This document shows, one piece after another, positions 9,229-18,469 of a stretch of DNA of 64,000 nucleotides. Both the position numbers and the translations under genes were made by a program. This stretch comes from Ruminiclostridium sp. (lineage in GTDB: Bacteria; Bacillota; Clostridia; Oscillospirales; Ruminococcaceae), in the NCBI GenBank assembly GCA_017635675.1, contig JAGBLA010000123.1:53955-117954 (forward strand). Reading direction: 5' to 3'. Each line of letters opens with the position of its first letter. Within the stretch, counting starts at the first letter, position 1. The notes under the pieces are model-generated. The model did not search any database, had not been told where the DNA came from, and worked only from the letters and a program-made list of their open reading frames with translations.

Positions 9229-10260
9229 TCAGCGCTGTACACGCCCGGAAGCGTCGCCGCCCGCGAGTGTTTCCACTTCAGCGCGTGTAACGAGGTTGAA
9301 GTCGCCGGGTATAGTATGCTTGAGGGCGGAAGCCGCAACTGCGAATTCGAGCGCAGCCTTGAAGTCCTTGCCGTCGTTGAGACCGCAGATAAGACCGCCC
9401 GCAAAGGAGTCGCCGCCGCCTACGCGGTCAACTATCGGGTTTATGTTGTACTTTCTGGAGTGATAGAACTCTCTTGTCTTGCCGTCCATGATGCACGCAG
9501 ACCAGTCGTTGTTGGAAGCGGAGTGGCTCTCCCGGAGCGAGGAAATGACATACTTGAAACCGAACTTGTCTATCATGCGGTTGAAGATGTCAACATAGCC
9601 GGAGAGTTCAAGCTCGCCCTTGGTAACATCGGTGTTGCCGGGCTTGAAGCCGAGCACCTTTTCCGCGTCCTCCTCGTTGCCTATGCATACGTCAACGTAC
9701 TGCATAAGGTTGGTCATTACCTTCTGAGCCTTTTCGGAGGACCAGAGCTTCTTGCGGAAGTTAAGGTCAACGGAAACGGTGACATTGTGCTTCTTTGCGG
9801 CTTTAAGAGCAACCTCGGTGACTTCAGCTGCAAGGTCGGAGATAGCGGGAGTGATGCCTGTGAAGTGGAACCAGTCGGCGTCCTTGAAGATGTCGTCAAA
9901 GTCAAACTCCGATGCAGGAGCGGTCGCGATAGAGGAGTGAGCTCTGTCATATACGACATTGGAAGCTCTCAGAGAAGCGCCTGTTTCAAGGAAGTATATT
10001 CCGAGTCTCTCGCCGCACTTTGCGATATGGTCGGTCTTGACGCCGTACTTGCGGAGAGCTGCAACAGCTGCCGCGCCTATCGGATTATCGGGAACTGCCG
10101 TGATGAACTCAGCATCGTGACCGTAGTTTGCCAGCGATACTGCGACATTTGCCTCGCCGCCGCCGTAGTTGATGTCAAATTCATCAGCCTGAATGAACTT
10201 TTCGTTGTTGGGTGTTGAAAGGCGGAGCATGATCTCGCCCATTGTTACTATCTTAGCCAT
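9229..10260 (-). CDS. kdgK: 2-keto-3-deoxygluconate kinase
   Basis: PfkB-family kinase phosphorylating KDG to KDPG with ATP (EC 2.7.1.45). From the ATG at 10260 the protein is 343 aa. This start is preferred over a longer in-frame extension because AAGGAG lies just upstream and the protein then begins at the typical PfkB first strand (MAKIVTMGE). The N-terminal substrate-lid region contains a GGGEANVA motif, and the C-terminal catalytic motif is GGGDSFAGG with Asp284 as expected general base. It sits between the aldolase-VOC fusion and the TIM-barrel gene. Confidence 0.95.
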   Translation of the reverse strand: MAKIVTMGEIMLRLSTPNNEKFIQADEFDINYGGGEANVAVSLANYGHDAEFITAVPDNPIGAAAVAALRKYGVKTDHIAKCGERLGIYFLETGASLRASNVVYDRAHSSIATAPASEFDFDDIFKDADWFHFTGITPAISDLAAEVTEVALKAAKKHNVTVSVDLNFRKKLWSSEKAQKVMTNLMQYVDVCIGNEEDAEKVLGFKPGNTDVTKGELELSGYVDIFNRMIDKFGFKYVISSLRESHSASNNDWSACIMDGKTREFYHSRKYNINPIVDRVGGGDSFAGGLICGLNDGKDFKAALEFAVAASALKHTIPGDFNLVTRAEVETLAGGDASGRVQR

Positions 10261-10294
10261 GATATGTTTTCTCCTTATGTGATGTCGGTAACGG

Positions 10295-11266
10295 TTACTT
10301 CTTTTCTGTGAGGTGAACGGCAAATCCGCCGAATTCGTCCTTAAGATATACGACGGTCATTCTGCCGTCCGCGTCGTACTTCGCGGTGGACATATCTGCC
10401 TCGATGCCCTGGTGAGCGAGCTGATATACCGCTCTGCGCACGCTGTTTGTGGAAACTGCGATATGACCCTTTGCGCCCTTGAAGGGGGACTTCATGCACT
10501 CGATGAACGAGCCTGCGAATACGCTGCTGTTGCCGGGCTTCTGGTTCCAGCCGAACATCTTGTCGAACTTCGCGGAAACGTCCATAGCCTCGCTCTCGTT
10601 CTCACAGTTGATACCGATGTGCGCAACCGAGAAATCGAGCATCTTGTTCACCGCCGAGCGGCACAGCGCCGTTATCTCGTCCCACGCGCCCGCCTTGACG
10701 AGCTTGTCGGGAACTATCCAGCTTCCGCCGCAGCATACTATCTTCTTGAAGGAAAGGTAGGTGTTGAGGTTGTTCTCGTTTACGCCGCCCGTAGGCATGA
10801 ACTTCATTGAGGAGTAGGGAGCGGAAATAGCCTTGATGTAGGGAAGACCGCCTGCCTGCTCGGCGGGGAAGAACTTCACAAAGTCAAGTCCGAGCTCCAT
10901 AGCCTGCTCGATCTGCGAGCCGTTGGCAACGCCGGGCGTGAAGGGAACTCCCTTGTCAAGGCAGTGTTTTACTACCTTGGGATTGAGACCCGGAGCCACG
11001 CAGAACTTTGCTCCTGCTTCGATAGCCTTGTCGCACTGCTCGGTAGTGAGCACGGTACCCGCGCCCACGAGCATATCGGGGTAAGCCTTTACCATGTCGG
11101 CTATGACCTTGTCGGCGCCCTCGGCACGGAAAGTTACCTCCGCGCAGTGGATACCGCCGTCATAAAGCGCCTTTGCGAGATTTACCGCGTCAGCGGTGTT
11201 TTCGAGCTTGATGACCGGTACGATACCTGTGCATTCAAGCTGTTCAAGAAACTTTTTGTTGTCCAT
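10295..11266 (-). CDS. kdgA: KDPG aldolase fused to a C-terminal VOC-like domain
   Basis: Residues 1-210 are a complete class I KDPG/KHG aldolase that cleaves KDPG to pyruvate and glyceraldehyde-3-phosphate (EC 4.1.2.14). The catalytic Glu43 (in CAEVTFR) and Schiff-base Lys131 (in DFVKFFPAE) are present. Residues of about 211-323 are an extra domain resembling the glyoxalase/bleomycin-resistance (VOC) fold (AHIGINCENE at its start, KGHIAVSTNSVRRA mid-domain, FGGFAVHLTEKK at the end). Single-domain KdgA proteins are about 205-215 aa, so this is a fusion. The role of the VOC part is unknown. GGAAGG precedes the ATG. The stop lies 34 bp before kdgK. Confidence 0.94.
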   Translation of the reverse strand: MDNKKFLEQLECTGIVPVIKLENTADAVNLAKALYDGGIHCAEVTFRAEGADKVIADMVKAYPDMLVGAGTVLTTEQCDKAIEAGAKFCVAPGLNPKVVKHCLDKGVPFTPGVANGSQIEQAMELGLDFVKFFPAEQAGGLPYIKAISAPYSSMKFMPTGGVNENNLNTYLSFKKIVCCGGSWIVPDKLVKAGAWDEITALCRSAVNKMLDFSVAHIGINCENESEAMDVSAKFDKMFGWNQKPGNSSVFAGSFIECMKSPFKGAKGHIAVSTNSVRRAVYQLAHQGIEADMSTAKYDADGRMTVVYLKDEFGGFAVHLTEKK

Positions 11267-11293
11267 TTCAATATTTTCCTTCCAGATGTTAAT

Positions 11294-12049
11294 TTATCTT
11301 GCGAGCCAGCCGCCGTCAACAGCCAGTGTAAAGCCGTTTACATAATCGCTTGCGGAGGAAGCGAGGAATACCGCCGCGCCCATAAGGTCATCGGGAGTTC
11401 CCCAGCGTCCCGCAGGGATCCTGTCGAGGATATCCGCGCTTCTCTTTTCGTCGCTGCGCAGAGCCTCGGTATTGTTTGTAGCCATATATCCTGGAGCGAT
11501 AGCATTCACGTTGATGCCGTACTTTGCCCACTCGTTCGCCATGGTCATCGTGATGCCCTTGACGGCGGACTTGCTTGCGGTGTAGCTCGGCACGCGGATG
11601 CCGCCCTGGTATGAAAGCATACTTGCCACGGAGATTATCTTACCGCCGCTCTTCTGCTTCATGAACTGCTTTGCGGCAGCCTGTGAAAGGAAAAAGAGAG
11701 TGCGGCAGTTTACGTTCATTACGAGATCCCAGTTCTCGACCGAAAAGTCGATGCTGTCCTCGCGCTTGATGATACCCGCGTTGTTTACGAGGATATCGAG
11801 CCTGCCGTACTTCTCCACCGCAGTGTTTATAATAGTCTCAATGGGGTCAAGAGATGAAAGGTCGGCGGTGACGTAGCTGAAATTCTCCTCACCGAGCATC
11901 TCCTGAGTTGCCTTGCTTGCCGACCTCGAAACGCCGAGCACCTTTGCTCCGGCTTCCACGAAAGCCTTGCTTATGCCCTGTCCGAGACCGGTATCGCTGC
12001 CGGTCACTATTGCGACCTTGCCTTTTAAACTGAACATATCCAGAATCAT
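11294..12049 (-). CDS. kduD: 2-dehydro-3-deoxy-D-gluconate 5-dehydrogenase
   Basis: Short-chain dehydrogenase reducing 2,5-diketo-3-deoxygluconate to KDG with NAD(P)H (EC 1.1.1.127). The 251-aa protein has the cofactor motif TGSDTGLGQG (16-25), NNAG (89-92) and the catalytic triad Ser143, Tyr156, Lys160 in standard spacing. GGAGG is 7 nt before the ATG. The KduD call rests on the operon partners KduI, KdgK and KdgA, since SDR proteins alone are hard to assign. Confidence 0.93.
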   Translation of the reverse strand: MILDMFSLKGKVAIVTGSDTGLGQGISKAFVEAGAKVLGVSRSASKATQEMLGEENFSYVTADLSSLDPIETIINTAVEKYGRLDILVNNAGIIKREDSIDFSVENWDLVMNVNCRTLFFLSQAAAKQFMKQKSGGKIISVASMLSYQGGIRVPSYTASKSAVKGITMTMANEWAKYGINVNAIAPGYMATNNTEALRSDEKRSADILDRIPAGRWGTPDDLMGAAVFLASSASDYVNGFTLAVDGGWLAR

Positions 12050-12097
12050 ATAAATACCTCCAAATTCCTTTCGGAAAAAATTTACTGTTTTGTCCTC

Positions 12098-13096
12098 TCA
12101 GAAAACGCCGATAAGCTTCAGTATCGTGACATAAATGAAAATCGTCACCGTGCTGAAAACACTTGTCCAGACCACAAGCTGACCCGCAAGCTCATCATCG
12201 CCGCCCATTTCCTTTGCCATAACCGCGGAGGAGACCGCTACGGGCGTTGCGAAAACTCCCACATAGGTGGCGAAATGCTCACCCGAAAGCCCCAAAACTC
12301 CCGAAAGCAGGTACGCGGAGGAAAGTCCGATGACCGGTACGATAACGTTCCTTGTGAACGTCCCGAAGATTATCTCGCGTTTCAGCCTTGACACTGCCGA
12401 AAACTCGAACCGTCCGCCGAGGATAATAAGCGCAAGCGGCGTGCAGACTGTCTTTATGCTGTCAAGCACCTTGTACAGGACTGTTATATCGCTTAGTCTG
12501 AAAGCAATTCCCCATTCAACGAAAAGCCCGCGCACGCCGAGCACCGCAAGCCCTGCCGCAGTGCCGATTATCAGCGGATTTTTCACGATGCCGAGTATTA
12601 TTTTCATTACATCTGTTTTTTTCTTTTCGGAGCTTCCGTTGAATATTGTCAGCGAGACAACTCCGAGAATGTTGAAAAGCGGCACACAGAATGCAAGCAT
12701 GAAACCTGCCGCGGCAGCTCCCGTTTCACCGAAGAGCGACTCGGCAAGCGGTATTCCGATGATCGCGTAGTTCGAGCGGAATATCCCCTGTACAAGCACG
12801 CCCCGCTTTGCGCCGTCTTTTGTAAATGCGCAGCATACGGGTATTGCGAGCAGGAATATCAGTATGACCGCGCCGAGACCGAATATCACGAATGACGGGT
12901 TGATGTCGCTGAGCCGCTCTATCTTATACACATTGCAGAAAAGCATCACGGGCAGCAGGACTCTGAACACCATTCTGTTGCTTTCGTCGAAAGACTTTTT
13001 GCTCACAAGTCCTGTGCGCCTGATGAAATATCCGAGTGCTATAAGAAGAACTATCGGCAGCACCGCGTTTGCCGCAAAAATGAATGCTTCGTACAC
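12098..13096 (-). CDS. AEC family transporter
   Basis: A 332-aa polytopic membrane protein with about 10 hydrophobic segments arranged as two halves, resembling the auxin efflux carrier (AEC) family; bacterial members move small organic acids such as malate or malonate. Features include the N-terminal PIVLLIALGYFIRRTG segment and the C-terminal LVVWTSVFSTVTIF segment. It starts with GTG at 13096 only 1 bp after the GH4 stop, has no obvious ribosome site, and is therefore probably translationally coupled. In this operon it could export or import a uronate or related acid; this is inference. Confidence 0.85.
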   Translation of the reverse strand: MYEAFIFAANAVLPIVLLIALGYFIRRTGLVSKKSFDESNRMVFRVLLPVMLFCNVYKIERLSDINPSFVIFGLGAVILIFLLAIPVCCAFTKDGAKRGVLVQGIFRSNYAIIGIPLAESLFGETGAAAAGFMLAFCVPLFNILGVVSLTIFNGSSEKKKTDVMKIILGIVKNPLIIGTAAGLAVLGVRGLFVEWGIAFRLSDITVLYKVLDSIKTVCTPLALIILGGRFEFSAVSRLKREIIFGTFTRNVIVPVIGLSSAYLLSGVLGLSGEHFATYVGVFATPVAVSSAVMAKEMGGDDELAGQLVVWTSVFSTVTIFIYVTILKLIGVF

Positions 13097-13097
13097 T

Positions 13098-14495
13098 TTA
13101 AAAACTCAGAGAAGGGTAGTAGTCCTTCAGATATCCGCTTGTCGCCGCGATCATCCTGCGGAAGAGCTCGCGTCCGTCGCTTACCGACAGTCCCGCGCAC
13201 AAAGGTTGGTTCATGAACGCCTCGAATATCATACGCAGGTCGCGGTTCTTAATGCCATAGTAAGTGTTTTCGATGTTTATCGCATTGCGGAGCACCAGCG
13301 CGTTTACGTCGGGCGGGAGCCGCCTTGACGTTATGGGTTTAAGGCTGTTGTGCGAGAATACACAGTTTGTCTCCACTATCGAGCCAATGGGCATATCCGG
13401 CATCTGACCAACGTTTATGACGTTGGCATTGGATATCCTTTGTGGTATCACCCCCGCGAGAGCCTTGATAAGCTCCACGCACTCCTCGTCGCTGTGCTTT
13501 ACCTCTATCTTTTCCGTCCCGTCCGCGAGACGGCGGGAAAGCTCTATCTTCTCTATCCTGTCCTTTTTGCGGTAGTCCACGGTAGTGAGGTGGAAAAGCC
13601 AGCGCTCGGCGTCTTCCTTGTCCTTTATGTACCATGACCTGTCCATGAATTCCGCAAGGTGTCTGTCGCCTGCAGCAGCCAGCACGCCGAAACGTCTGAA
13701 CAAGTCCATCTTGACTTTGTTCCCGTAAAGGAACGGGTCGTCGCGGAAGTCTCCGGGAGCTGTTCCCTCACGTTCGCAGTAGCCCGACTCATAGTATCTG
13801 TCAATGAACCCGGGCAGCAATGCGAGCATATCATTGCCGTTGTAGTCCGCCTCGGTTATCCATGTGAAGTGGTTCACTCCGCAGGCGTCTATCTTTATCT
13901 CACTTCTGTCGGGTCTTTCAACTCCGAGCATTTCTTTTGCCACGCAGCACAGAAACTCCTGTGCGTGGAAGACCTCATGACAGCAGCCGAACGCCTTTAT
14001 CTCCGGGAATACATCGTAAAGCGTCTTTGTGCAGGCTGTCATCGGGTTGGTGAGGTTGAGAACCCATGCGTCGGGGCAGCGCGCCTTTATTTCCTTCGCA
14101 AACCCCTCGTATATCGGAACAGTCCTCATAGCACGCAGAACGCCTCCGGGACCCACAGTATCGCCCACGGACTGATAGATACCGTATTCCTCGGGCAGGT
14201 GAACGTCACCCGCCATTTCGTCGAATGTTCCGGGAAGTATCGAGCATACCACGAAATCCGCGCCGTCAAGCGCTTCCCCAATTTCGGAGCATACCGTGTA
14301 TTTCCATTTTGATACCGTTTCGGGAGCCTCGTTTATACGGGCTCCGATACGTTTATTCAGCTCCGCCGCGGGGAGGTCTATATCATACAGTGCAAGCTCG
14401 CCGCAAAGCTCCTCCGCCAGCGCGAGGTCTGTCATGAATACCCTTGCCCATGCCTTTGAGCCGCCGCCTATATAAGCAATTTTAACATTTTTCAT
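13098..14495 (-). CDS. GH4 family alpha-galacturonidase-like enzyme
   Basis: NAD- and metal-dependent glycosidase of family GH4, 465 aa. The NAD-binding motif is at residues 9-15 (IGGGSKAW region). The metal-binding Cys lies in CCHEVFH (Cys171/172, His173) and the second ligand in NHFTW (Asn208-His209). The overall sequence resembles LplD-type members, which act as alpha-galacturonidases, fitting an operon that also carries GH28 and GH105. It has no signal peptide, so it would cleave imported galacturonides in the cytoplasm. Alpha-glucosidase or alpha-galactosidase activity (other GH4 groups) is less likely in this setting. Confidence 0.88.
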   Translation of the reverse strand: MKNVKIAYIGGGSKAWARVFMTDLALAEELCGELALYDIDLPAAELNKRIGARINEAPETVSKWKYTVCSEIGEALDGADFVVCSILPGTFDEMAGDVHLPEEYGIYQSVGDTVGPGGVLRAMRTVPIYEGFAKEIKARCPDAWVLNLTNPMTACTKTLYDVFPEIKAFGCCHEVFHAQEFLCCVAKEMLGVERPDRSEIKIDACGVNHFTWITEADYNGNDMLALLPGFIDRYYESGYCEREGTAPGDFRDDPFLYGNKVKMDLFRRFGVLAAAGDRHLAEFMDRSWYIKDKEDAERWLFHLTTVDYRKKDRIEKIELSRRLADGTEKIEVKHSDEECVELIKALAGVIPQRISNANVINVGQMPDMPIGSIVETNCVFSHNSLKPITSRRLPPDVNALVLRNAINIENTYYGIKNRDLRMIFEAFMNQPLCAGLSVSDGRELFRRMIAATSGYLKDYYPSLSF

Positions 14496-14523
14496 AGAAA
14501 GAAAGCCCGCTGTCCTTTTTATC

Positions 14524-15657
14524 TCATTCTGCCGTCAGCCGTTTTACCTCTGTGTAGCACAGCAGGAACGGCGCTACGCCCTTAGCATCATTATCCACCA
14601 CCGGCTCGGAGATATAGTATTCAAACGTTCCGTCGCGCCTGTGATTGGTCTCGGGCCCTAGACCTGCAACAAGGCAGATGCCGCCGAGGTCAAGTTCGCC
14701 GCTGTCGCTGATCTTAAGGTATTTCTCACATATACCGTCAAAGGTCTTGTGACCGAACGCCGCGTACTTTTTATCGAGCACCCCGAGCCTTGCGCCCTTC
14801 ATCATCGCATAAGCTATCATGCTGCTTCCGCTCGTCTCAAGGTAGTTGCCCTCTCTGCCGCCACAGTCAATGACCTGGTAGTACATACCTGTCTGCGGGT
14901 CTGCGTACTGCGCAAGCCCGTCGATAGTTTCGCGGAAGATGCCGCAGAGCTCATCTCTGTCGGTTCCGTAACCGATAAAACCGATGATATCCGCAAGTGC
15001 CACCGTGAACCAGCCCACGGAACGAAGCCAGAAGCTCTTTGAGCAGCCCGTCTGCTTATCCGCCCAGAACGCCGTCTTTGAGCAGTCGCAGCCGTGATAG
15101 TACAGCTTTTTGTTCTCGTCGAACATCAGCCTGCGCACATTGCGTATCTGGCTCATAGTATCGGAGATGTCTCCGCCGCCGAATTCAAGCTGATAGCGCA
15201 CATAGAACACCTGCGCCATATAAAGTCCGTCCAGCCATATCTGGTTGGGGTATATCTTCTTGTGCCAGAAGTTTCCCGTATTTGTGCGCGGCTGGTTTAC
15301 GAGCTGTTCATGCAGCAGGGAAACGGCTTTTTTGTACTTTTCCTTGCCTGTCATTCTGTACAGGTCGAAAAGCACGCGTCCCTCGTTCACATCATCGAGG
15401 TTGTACTTATCCTGCGAATAGCCCAGCATTGAGCCGTCATCGCTCACATAGTAGTCGATGAAACTCTCCGCGAAATCGCTGTACTTCTTTTCGCCGGTTA
15501 TCTCCGCGGCGGCAAGCAGAGCCGTGATTATGCACCCGTCGATGTAGTTCCACGCGGCGGGCTTGCCGAGCCGTATCTTCTCGATGTTCCAGAGCGGCTT
15601 GTCGGGAGTTGACCCGTCCAGAAGCCGTTCGATATATCTGTCAATCTTTTCGTACAT
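14524..15657 (-). CDS. GH105 unsaturated galacturonyl hydrolase
   Basis: Releases 4,5-unsaturated galacturonate from the non-reducing end of pectin or rhamnogalacturonan lyase products; the product feeds KduI. The 377-aa protein is collinear with characterised YteR/YesR enzymes: Asp88 (in NLDDVN) and Asp143 (in QIWLDGLYMA) fall at the catalytic positions known for YteR. It has the alpha/alpha-barrel WNYIDG segment near residue 36 and no signal peptide. GGGAG precedes the ATG, and the gene starts 2 bp after the GH28 stop. Whether it prefers rhamnogalacturonan or homogalacturonan products cannot be told. Confidence 0.93.
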   Translation of the reverse strand: MYEKIDRYIERLLDGSTPDKPLWNIEKIRLGKPAAWNYIDGCIITALLAAAEITGEKKYSDFAESFIDYYVSDDGSMLGYSQDKYNLDDVNEGRVLFDLYRMTGKEKYKKAVSLLHEQLVNQPRTNTGNFWHKKIYPNQIWLDGLYMAQVFYVRYQLEFGGGDISDTMSQIRNVRRLMFDENKKLYYHGCDCSKTAFWADKQTGCSKSFWLRSVGWFTVALADIIGFIGYGTDRDELCGIFRETIDGLAQYADPQTGMYYQVIDCGGREGNYLETSGSSMIAYAMMKGARLGVLDKKYAAFGHKTFDGICEKYLKISDSGELDLGGICLVAGLGPETNHRRDGTFEYYISEPVVDNDAKGVAPFLLCYTEVKRLTAE

Positions 15658-15659
15658 GG

Positions 15660-17201
15660 TTACTCCCTGATAAGCTCTCCGACATTGTGTGCCATAAGCT
15701 CATCTCCGTCGCAGCCTGTAACGCTGACATTTTTCACAGTGAGCTTTTTTACGTTATCAAAATACATTCCGGCTCTGCACATCTGCTCCGCATTGTTCCG
15801 CATAGCGGGAACTCCGGGTTTTGCGTCGGGGTCGTATGTGAAACGGATATTTTCTACCGTGACCTCGTCTATCGGCATTTCGGGCAGCCCGTCGCAGTAG
15901 CACGCGGCGACATGACAGCTGAGACACTCCATGTTCCGGAAGGTGAACTTCCCGAGATACGGCGTCCTGTCATCTACCGGCAGCTTTTCGCGGGTTGTGT
16001 TGTACTCCGAGTATCTGTCCGGGTCACAGCAGTTGTACCACATATTTATGACGATAGGGGTGAGCACGCCGTCCATTTTTATGTTTTCAAACAGCACTCC
16101 GTCAATGACCGCGTATTTTCCTCTGCCGCGTCTTGTTTTTATGCGAAGTCCGCGGTCGGTGTGATTGAACACGCAGCGCTCAACGGTGAGGTTCTTTACG
16201 CCGCCTGCCATTTCGCTGCCGAGTGTTACGGCACCGTGTCCGAACTGCATTATGCAGTTGCGTATGGTATGGTGATCGGCGGGCTGTTTAAACTTTTTTC
16301 CTATTTCTATCTTGCCTGATTTGATAGCGATACAGTCGTCGCCCACGCTGAACCGACAGCCTATGATATCCACGCCGTCGCACGCCTCGGGGTCGAGCGC
16401 GTCGGTGTTGGGGCTGTTCTTGGGCGCGTTGACCGCAAGGTCAAGGAACTTAAGCTGCTGCGAGAAATACGGGTGAAGCTGCCATGACGCGGAATTCTGC
16501 GCCGTAATGCCGTGCACCGTGACATTCTTGCAGCGGTTGAGGTAAATAAGTCTCGGGCGGGCTGTGGGGCGCTCCTTGAACTTCTCCCACCAGTCGCTGT
16601 TCTGCGCGTTGCCGTCAACAGTACCTCTGCCGACGATGCTTATATCCTCCGCGTATTCAGCGAAAAGAAGCGACTGATGCATGGGGACGGCATTGCCCTC
16701 CCATGCTCCGAAGTGAACGTCCTCACCGGTCACGATGTCCTTTGCGGTGCCGGGTATCACGGGATATCGTGTGTAGTCTGTATTTCCGAGCAGCACCGCT
16801 TTCTCCGAAAGCTCCAGCGTAATATGGCTCTTGAGAGCTATGGGCGCGGTGGAGTAAACTCCCTCGGGGAAGTAAAGCCTTCCGCCAAACGGCAGACAGT
16901 TTATGGCAGTCTGAATGCTCTGAGTATCGTCCGTTACGCCGTCACCTGCCGCTCCGAAATCCTTTACGTTCACGGCGCAGGTCTCGGTGATCGTTGTGAA
17001 TTTTACAGACTCACCGTCACCCGCTTCAAGGATATATTCCCTGCCGGGCGTAAGTCCGAAAAGTGAGAAAACGTTCGTATTTACAGAAAAAACCGGCTTC
17101 CCGTCGAGTTTCACGGTGTATTCCGCTTCGCTGTAATAGGGGGAGCTGTTTTCAAGTTCAAAGCAGGCGCTCACACTGCCTGTAAAGAGAGTTTTTATCA
17201 T
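15660..17201 (-). CDS. GH28 polygalacturonase, apparently cytoplasmic
   Basis: Right-handed beta-helix pectinase that hydrolyses alpha-1,4 galacturonosyl bonds, 513 aa. All four GH28 signatures are present: NTD (265-267), the Asp pair 288-289 (GDDCIAIKSG), GHG (321-323) and RIK (353-355). An N-terminal fibronectin-like module (about 1-75) precedes a Gly-Asp-rich entry segment (VKDFGAAGDGVTDD) typical of exo-acting members. No signal peptide is seen, so it likely trims imported oligogalacturonides inside the cell. GGAGA precedes the ATG. Exo activity is inferred from location and the N-terminal module. Confidence 0.93.
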   Translation of the reverse strand: MIKTLFTGSVSACFELENSSPYYSEAEYTVKLDGKPVFSVNTNVFSLFGLTPGREYILEAGDGESVKFTTITETCAVNVKDFGAAGDGVTDDTQSIQTAINCLPFGGRLYFPEGVYSTAPIALKSHITLELSEKAVLLGNTDYTRYPVIPGTAKDIVTGEDVHFGAWEGNAVPMHQSLLFAEYAEDISIVGRGTVDGNAQNSDWWEKFKERPTARPRLIYLNRCKNVTVHGITAQNSASWQLHPYFSQQLKFLDLAVNAPKNSPNTDALDPEACDGVDIIGCRFSVGDDCIAIKSGKIEIGKKFKQPADHHTIRNCIMQFGHGAVTLGSEMAGGVKNLTVERCVFNHTDRGLRIKTRRGRGKYAVIDGVLFENIKMDGVLTPIVINMWYNCCDPDRYSEYNTTREKLPVDDRTPYLGKFTFRNMECLSCHVAACYCDGLPEMPIDEVTVENIRFTYDPDAKPGVPAMRNNAEQMCRAGMYFDNVKKLTVKNVSVTGCDGDELMAHNVGELIRE

Positions 17202-17217
17202 TTTGTCTCCATTTGTG

Positions 17218-17865
17218 TCATTTCCCGGTGCCGCGGGTCTTTGCCTCTGCGTCGCGGAATATCTTTATCAGAGTGTTTTTTACAAGTATCAGCAAAATAT
17301 CAAAGCCGAGGTAAAACAGACCGAAAAGTATCGGCTCCACGCCGAGCATGGCTTCCTCCTCGGTGTGTCCGACATTCGGGTCAACGCCCATTATGACGTT
17401 GATAACGTAGTACGTACGGAACACGCAGTAAAGAACTGCTCCCGAATAGATGACGTTTAAGAATATCGACCAGAATTCTCTTGTCGTCACCATTATCCAC
17501 TTGTCGTAGGCGCGCTCCGTAGGCTCGAAACGCCGCAGTATCCTGTTGGTAAGGAGGTCTGTGACAACTCCGAGCCCTATGGCGAGCACGATCATAAGCT
17601 CAATGCCCTGCAGGTACATTCCGAGCCCCCACAGGAAAAAGTAGCACACCGCCCCCGCGAACCAGAACTTGACGAACGTTATCTTGAGCCACGCAGGGAT
17701 ACGGAGCTTCTTTTTGGAGGTAAATCTGTTTATCTCGGCTTGCGACACTTCCGGAGCGTTCTCGGCATTAACGAGACGCTCCACAGCGTCGGTCTTCAGC
17801 TTATAGTAGTCCGCTGCCGACTTGTCGGCAGCTTCCTGATTTGCTTTCCGCTTATTTTTTGACAT
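17218..17865 (-). CDS. four-TM membrane protein, unrecognised (MP4)
   Basis: I do not recognise this 215-aa protein. It has a charged N-terminal cytoplasmic region (about 1-55), two close hydrophobic segments (about 62-110), a basic stretch (RILRRFEPTERAYDK), a third segment (about 130-155), an outside loop with acidic residues, and a fourth segment (about 176-198), then a basic tail. The layout resembles the three other 4-TM proteins nearby (17881, 19531, 20030). It is located 15 bp after MP3 and 16 bp before GH28, so it is in the same transcript. It may be an accessory subunit of the sugar importer; this is inference. Confidence 0.8.
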   Translation of the reverse strand: MSKNKRKANQEAADKSAADYYKLKTDAVERLVNAENAPEVSQAEINRFTSKKKLRIPAWLKITFVKFWFAGAVCYFFLWGLGMYLQGIELMIVLAIGLGVVTDLLTNRILRRFEPTERAYDKWIMVTTREFWSIFLNVIYSGAVLYCVFRTYYVINVIMGVDPNVGHTEEEAMLGVEPILFGLFYLGFDILLILVKNTLIKIFRDAEAKTRGTGK

Positions 17866-17880
17866 ATCGTGTCTTTCGGC

Positions 17881-18456
17881 TTACTCGTCGGCAATATCTA
17901 TCGCTGCAATGTTCTCGTTGCCCTCGACGTCGATAGAAGTCTTTATCTTCTTGATAGCCTTGGAGTAGAGCGGAAGAAGTACAAGCAGCAGCGCGGTGGC
18001 CGCTATGAATACAACGTGCAGTGTTACAACATTCTGCGCAGTCTCGATATACCGTGAGTTGTCGTCGATCACTATCGTGTTTTCCGCACGGGTAGTAGCG
18101 GTAACGATACGGGTGATATACACCACATCAACGAACGCGAGCAGAACAAGCATACAGCCGAGTATTCCGAGCATAAGCTTGTTTGCTTTTTTGCGTTTCG
18201 GGAATGACCGCAGGAACACAACGAAAGCGAGTATCGAGAACAGCATTGCGACAAATTCGCACTGACCCATGTTGGCACCGTTTATTCTCGCGGTGGTGTT
18301 CGCGATCGACGAAAGGTTAAGGGAATAGATGAAGAACGCTATGATAAGTGTCAGCATAGGGATAGCCTGAGGCGAACGCTTCAGAGCCACCAGATATTTA
18401 CGGAACACTTCTTTTATCCCGCGTCCCTGTTTTTTTGAGGTTTTCTGATCAGCCAT
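17881..18456 (-). CDS. four-TM membrane protein, unrecognised (MP3)
   Basis: An unrecognised 191-aa protein. A basic N-terminus (1-28) is followed by TM segments at about 29-53, 64-84, 93-114 and 140-163, with a basic cytoplasmic loop (FPKRKKANK) between TM2 and TM3 and a polar outside loop of about 25 residues between TM3 and TM4. It has a short Asp/Glu-rich tail. It lies 13 bp after the second MsmK-type ATPase and 15 bp before MP4. GGGAG lies before the ATG. The repeated topology with its three neighbours suggests one functional set. Confidence 0.8.
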   Translation of the reverse strand: MADQKTSKKQGRGIKEVFRKYLVALKRSPQAIPMLTLIIAFFIYSLNLSSIANTTARINGANMGQCEFVAMLFSILAFVVFLRSFPKRKKANKLMLGILGCMLVLLAFVDVVYITRIVTATTRAENTIVIDDNSRYIETAQNVVTLHVVFIAATALLLVLLPLYSKAIKKIKTSIDVEGNENIAAIDIADE

Positions 18457-18469
18457 CTGAATATCTCCC

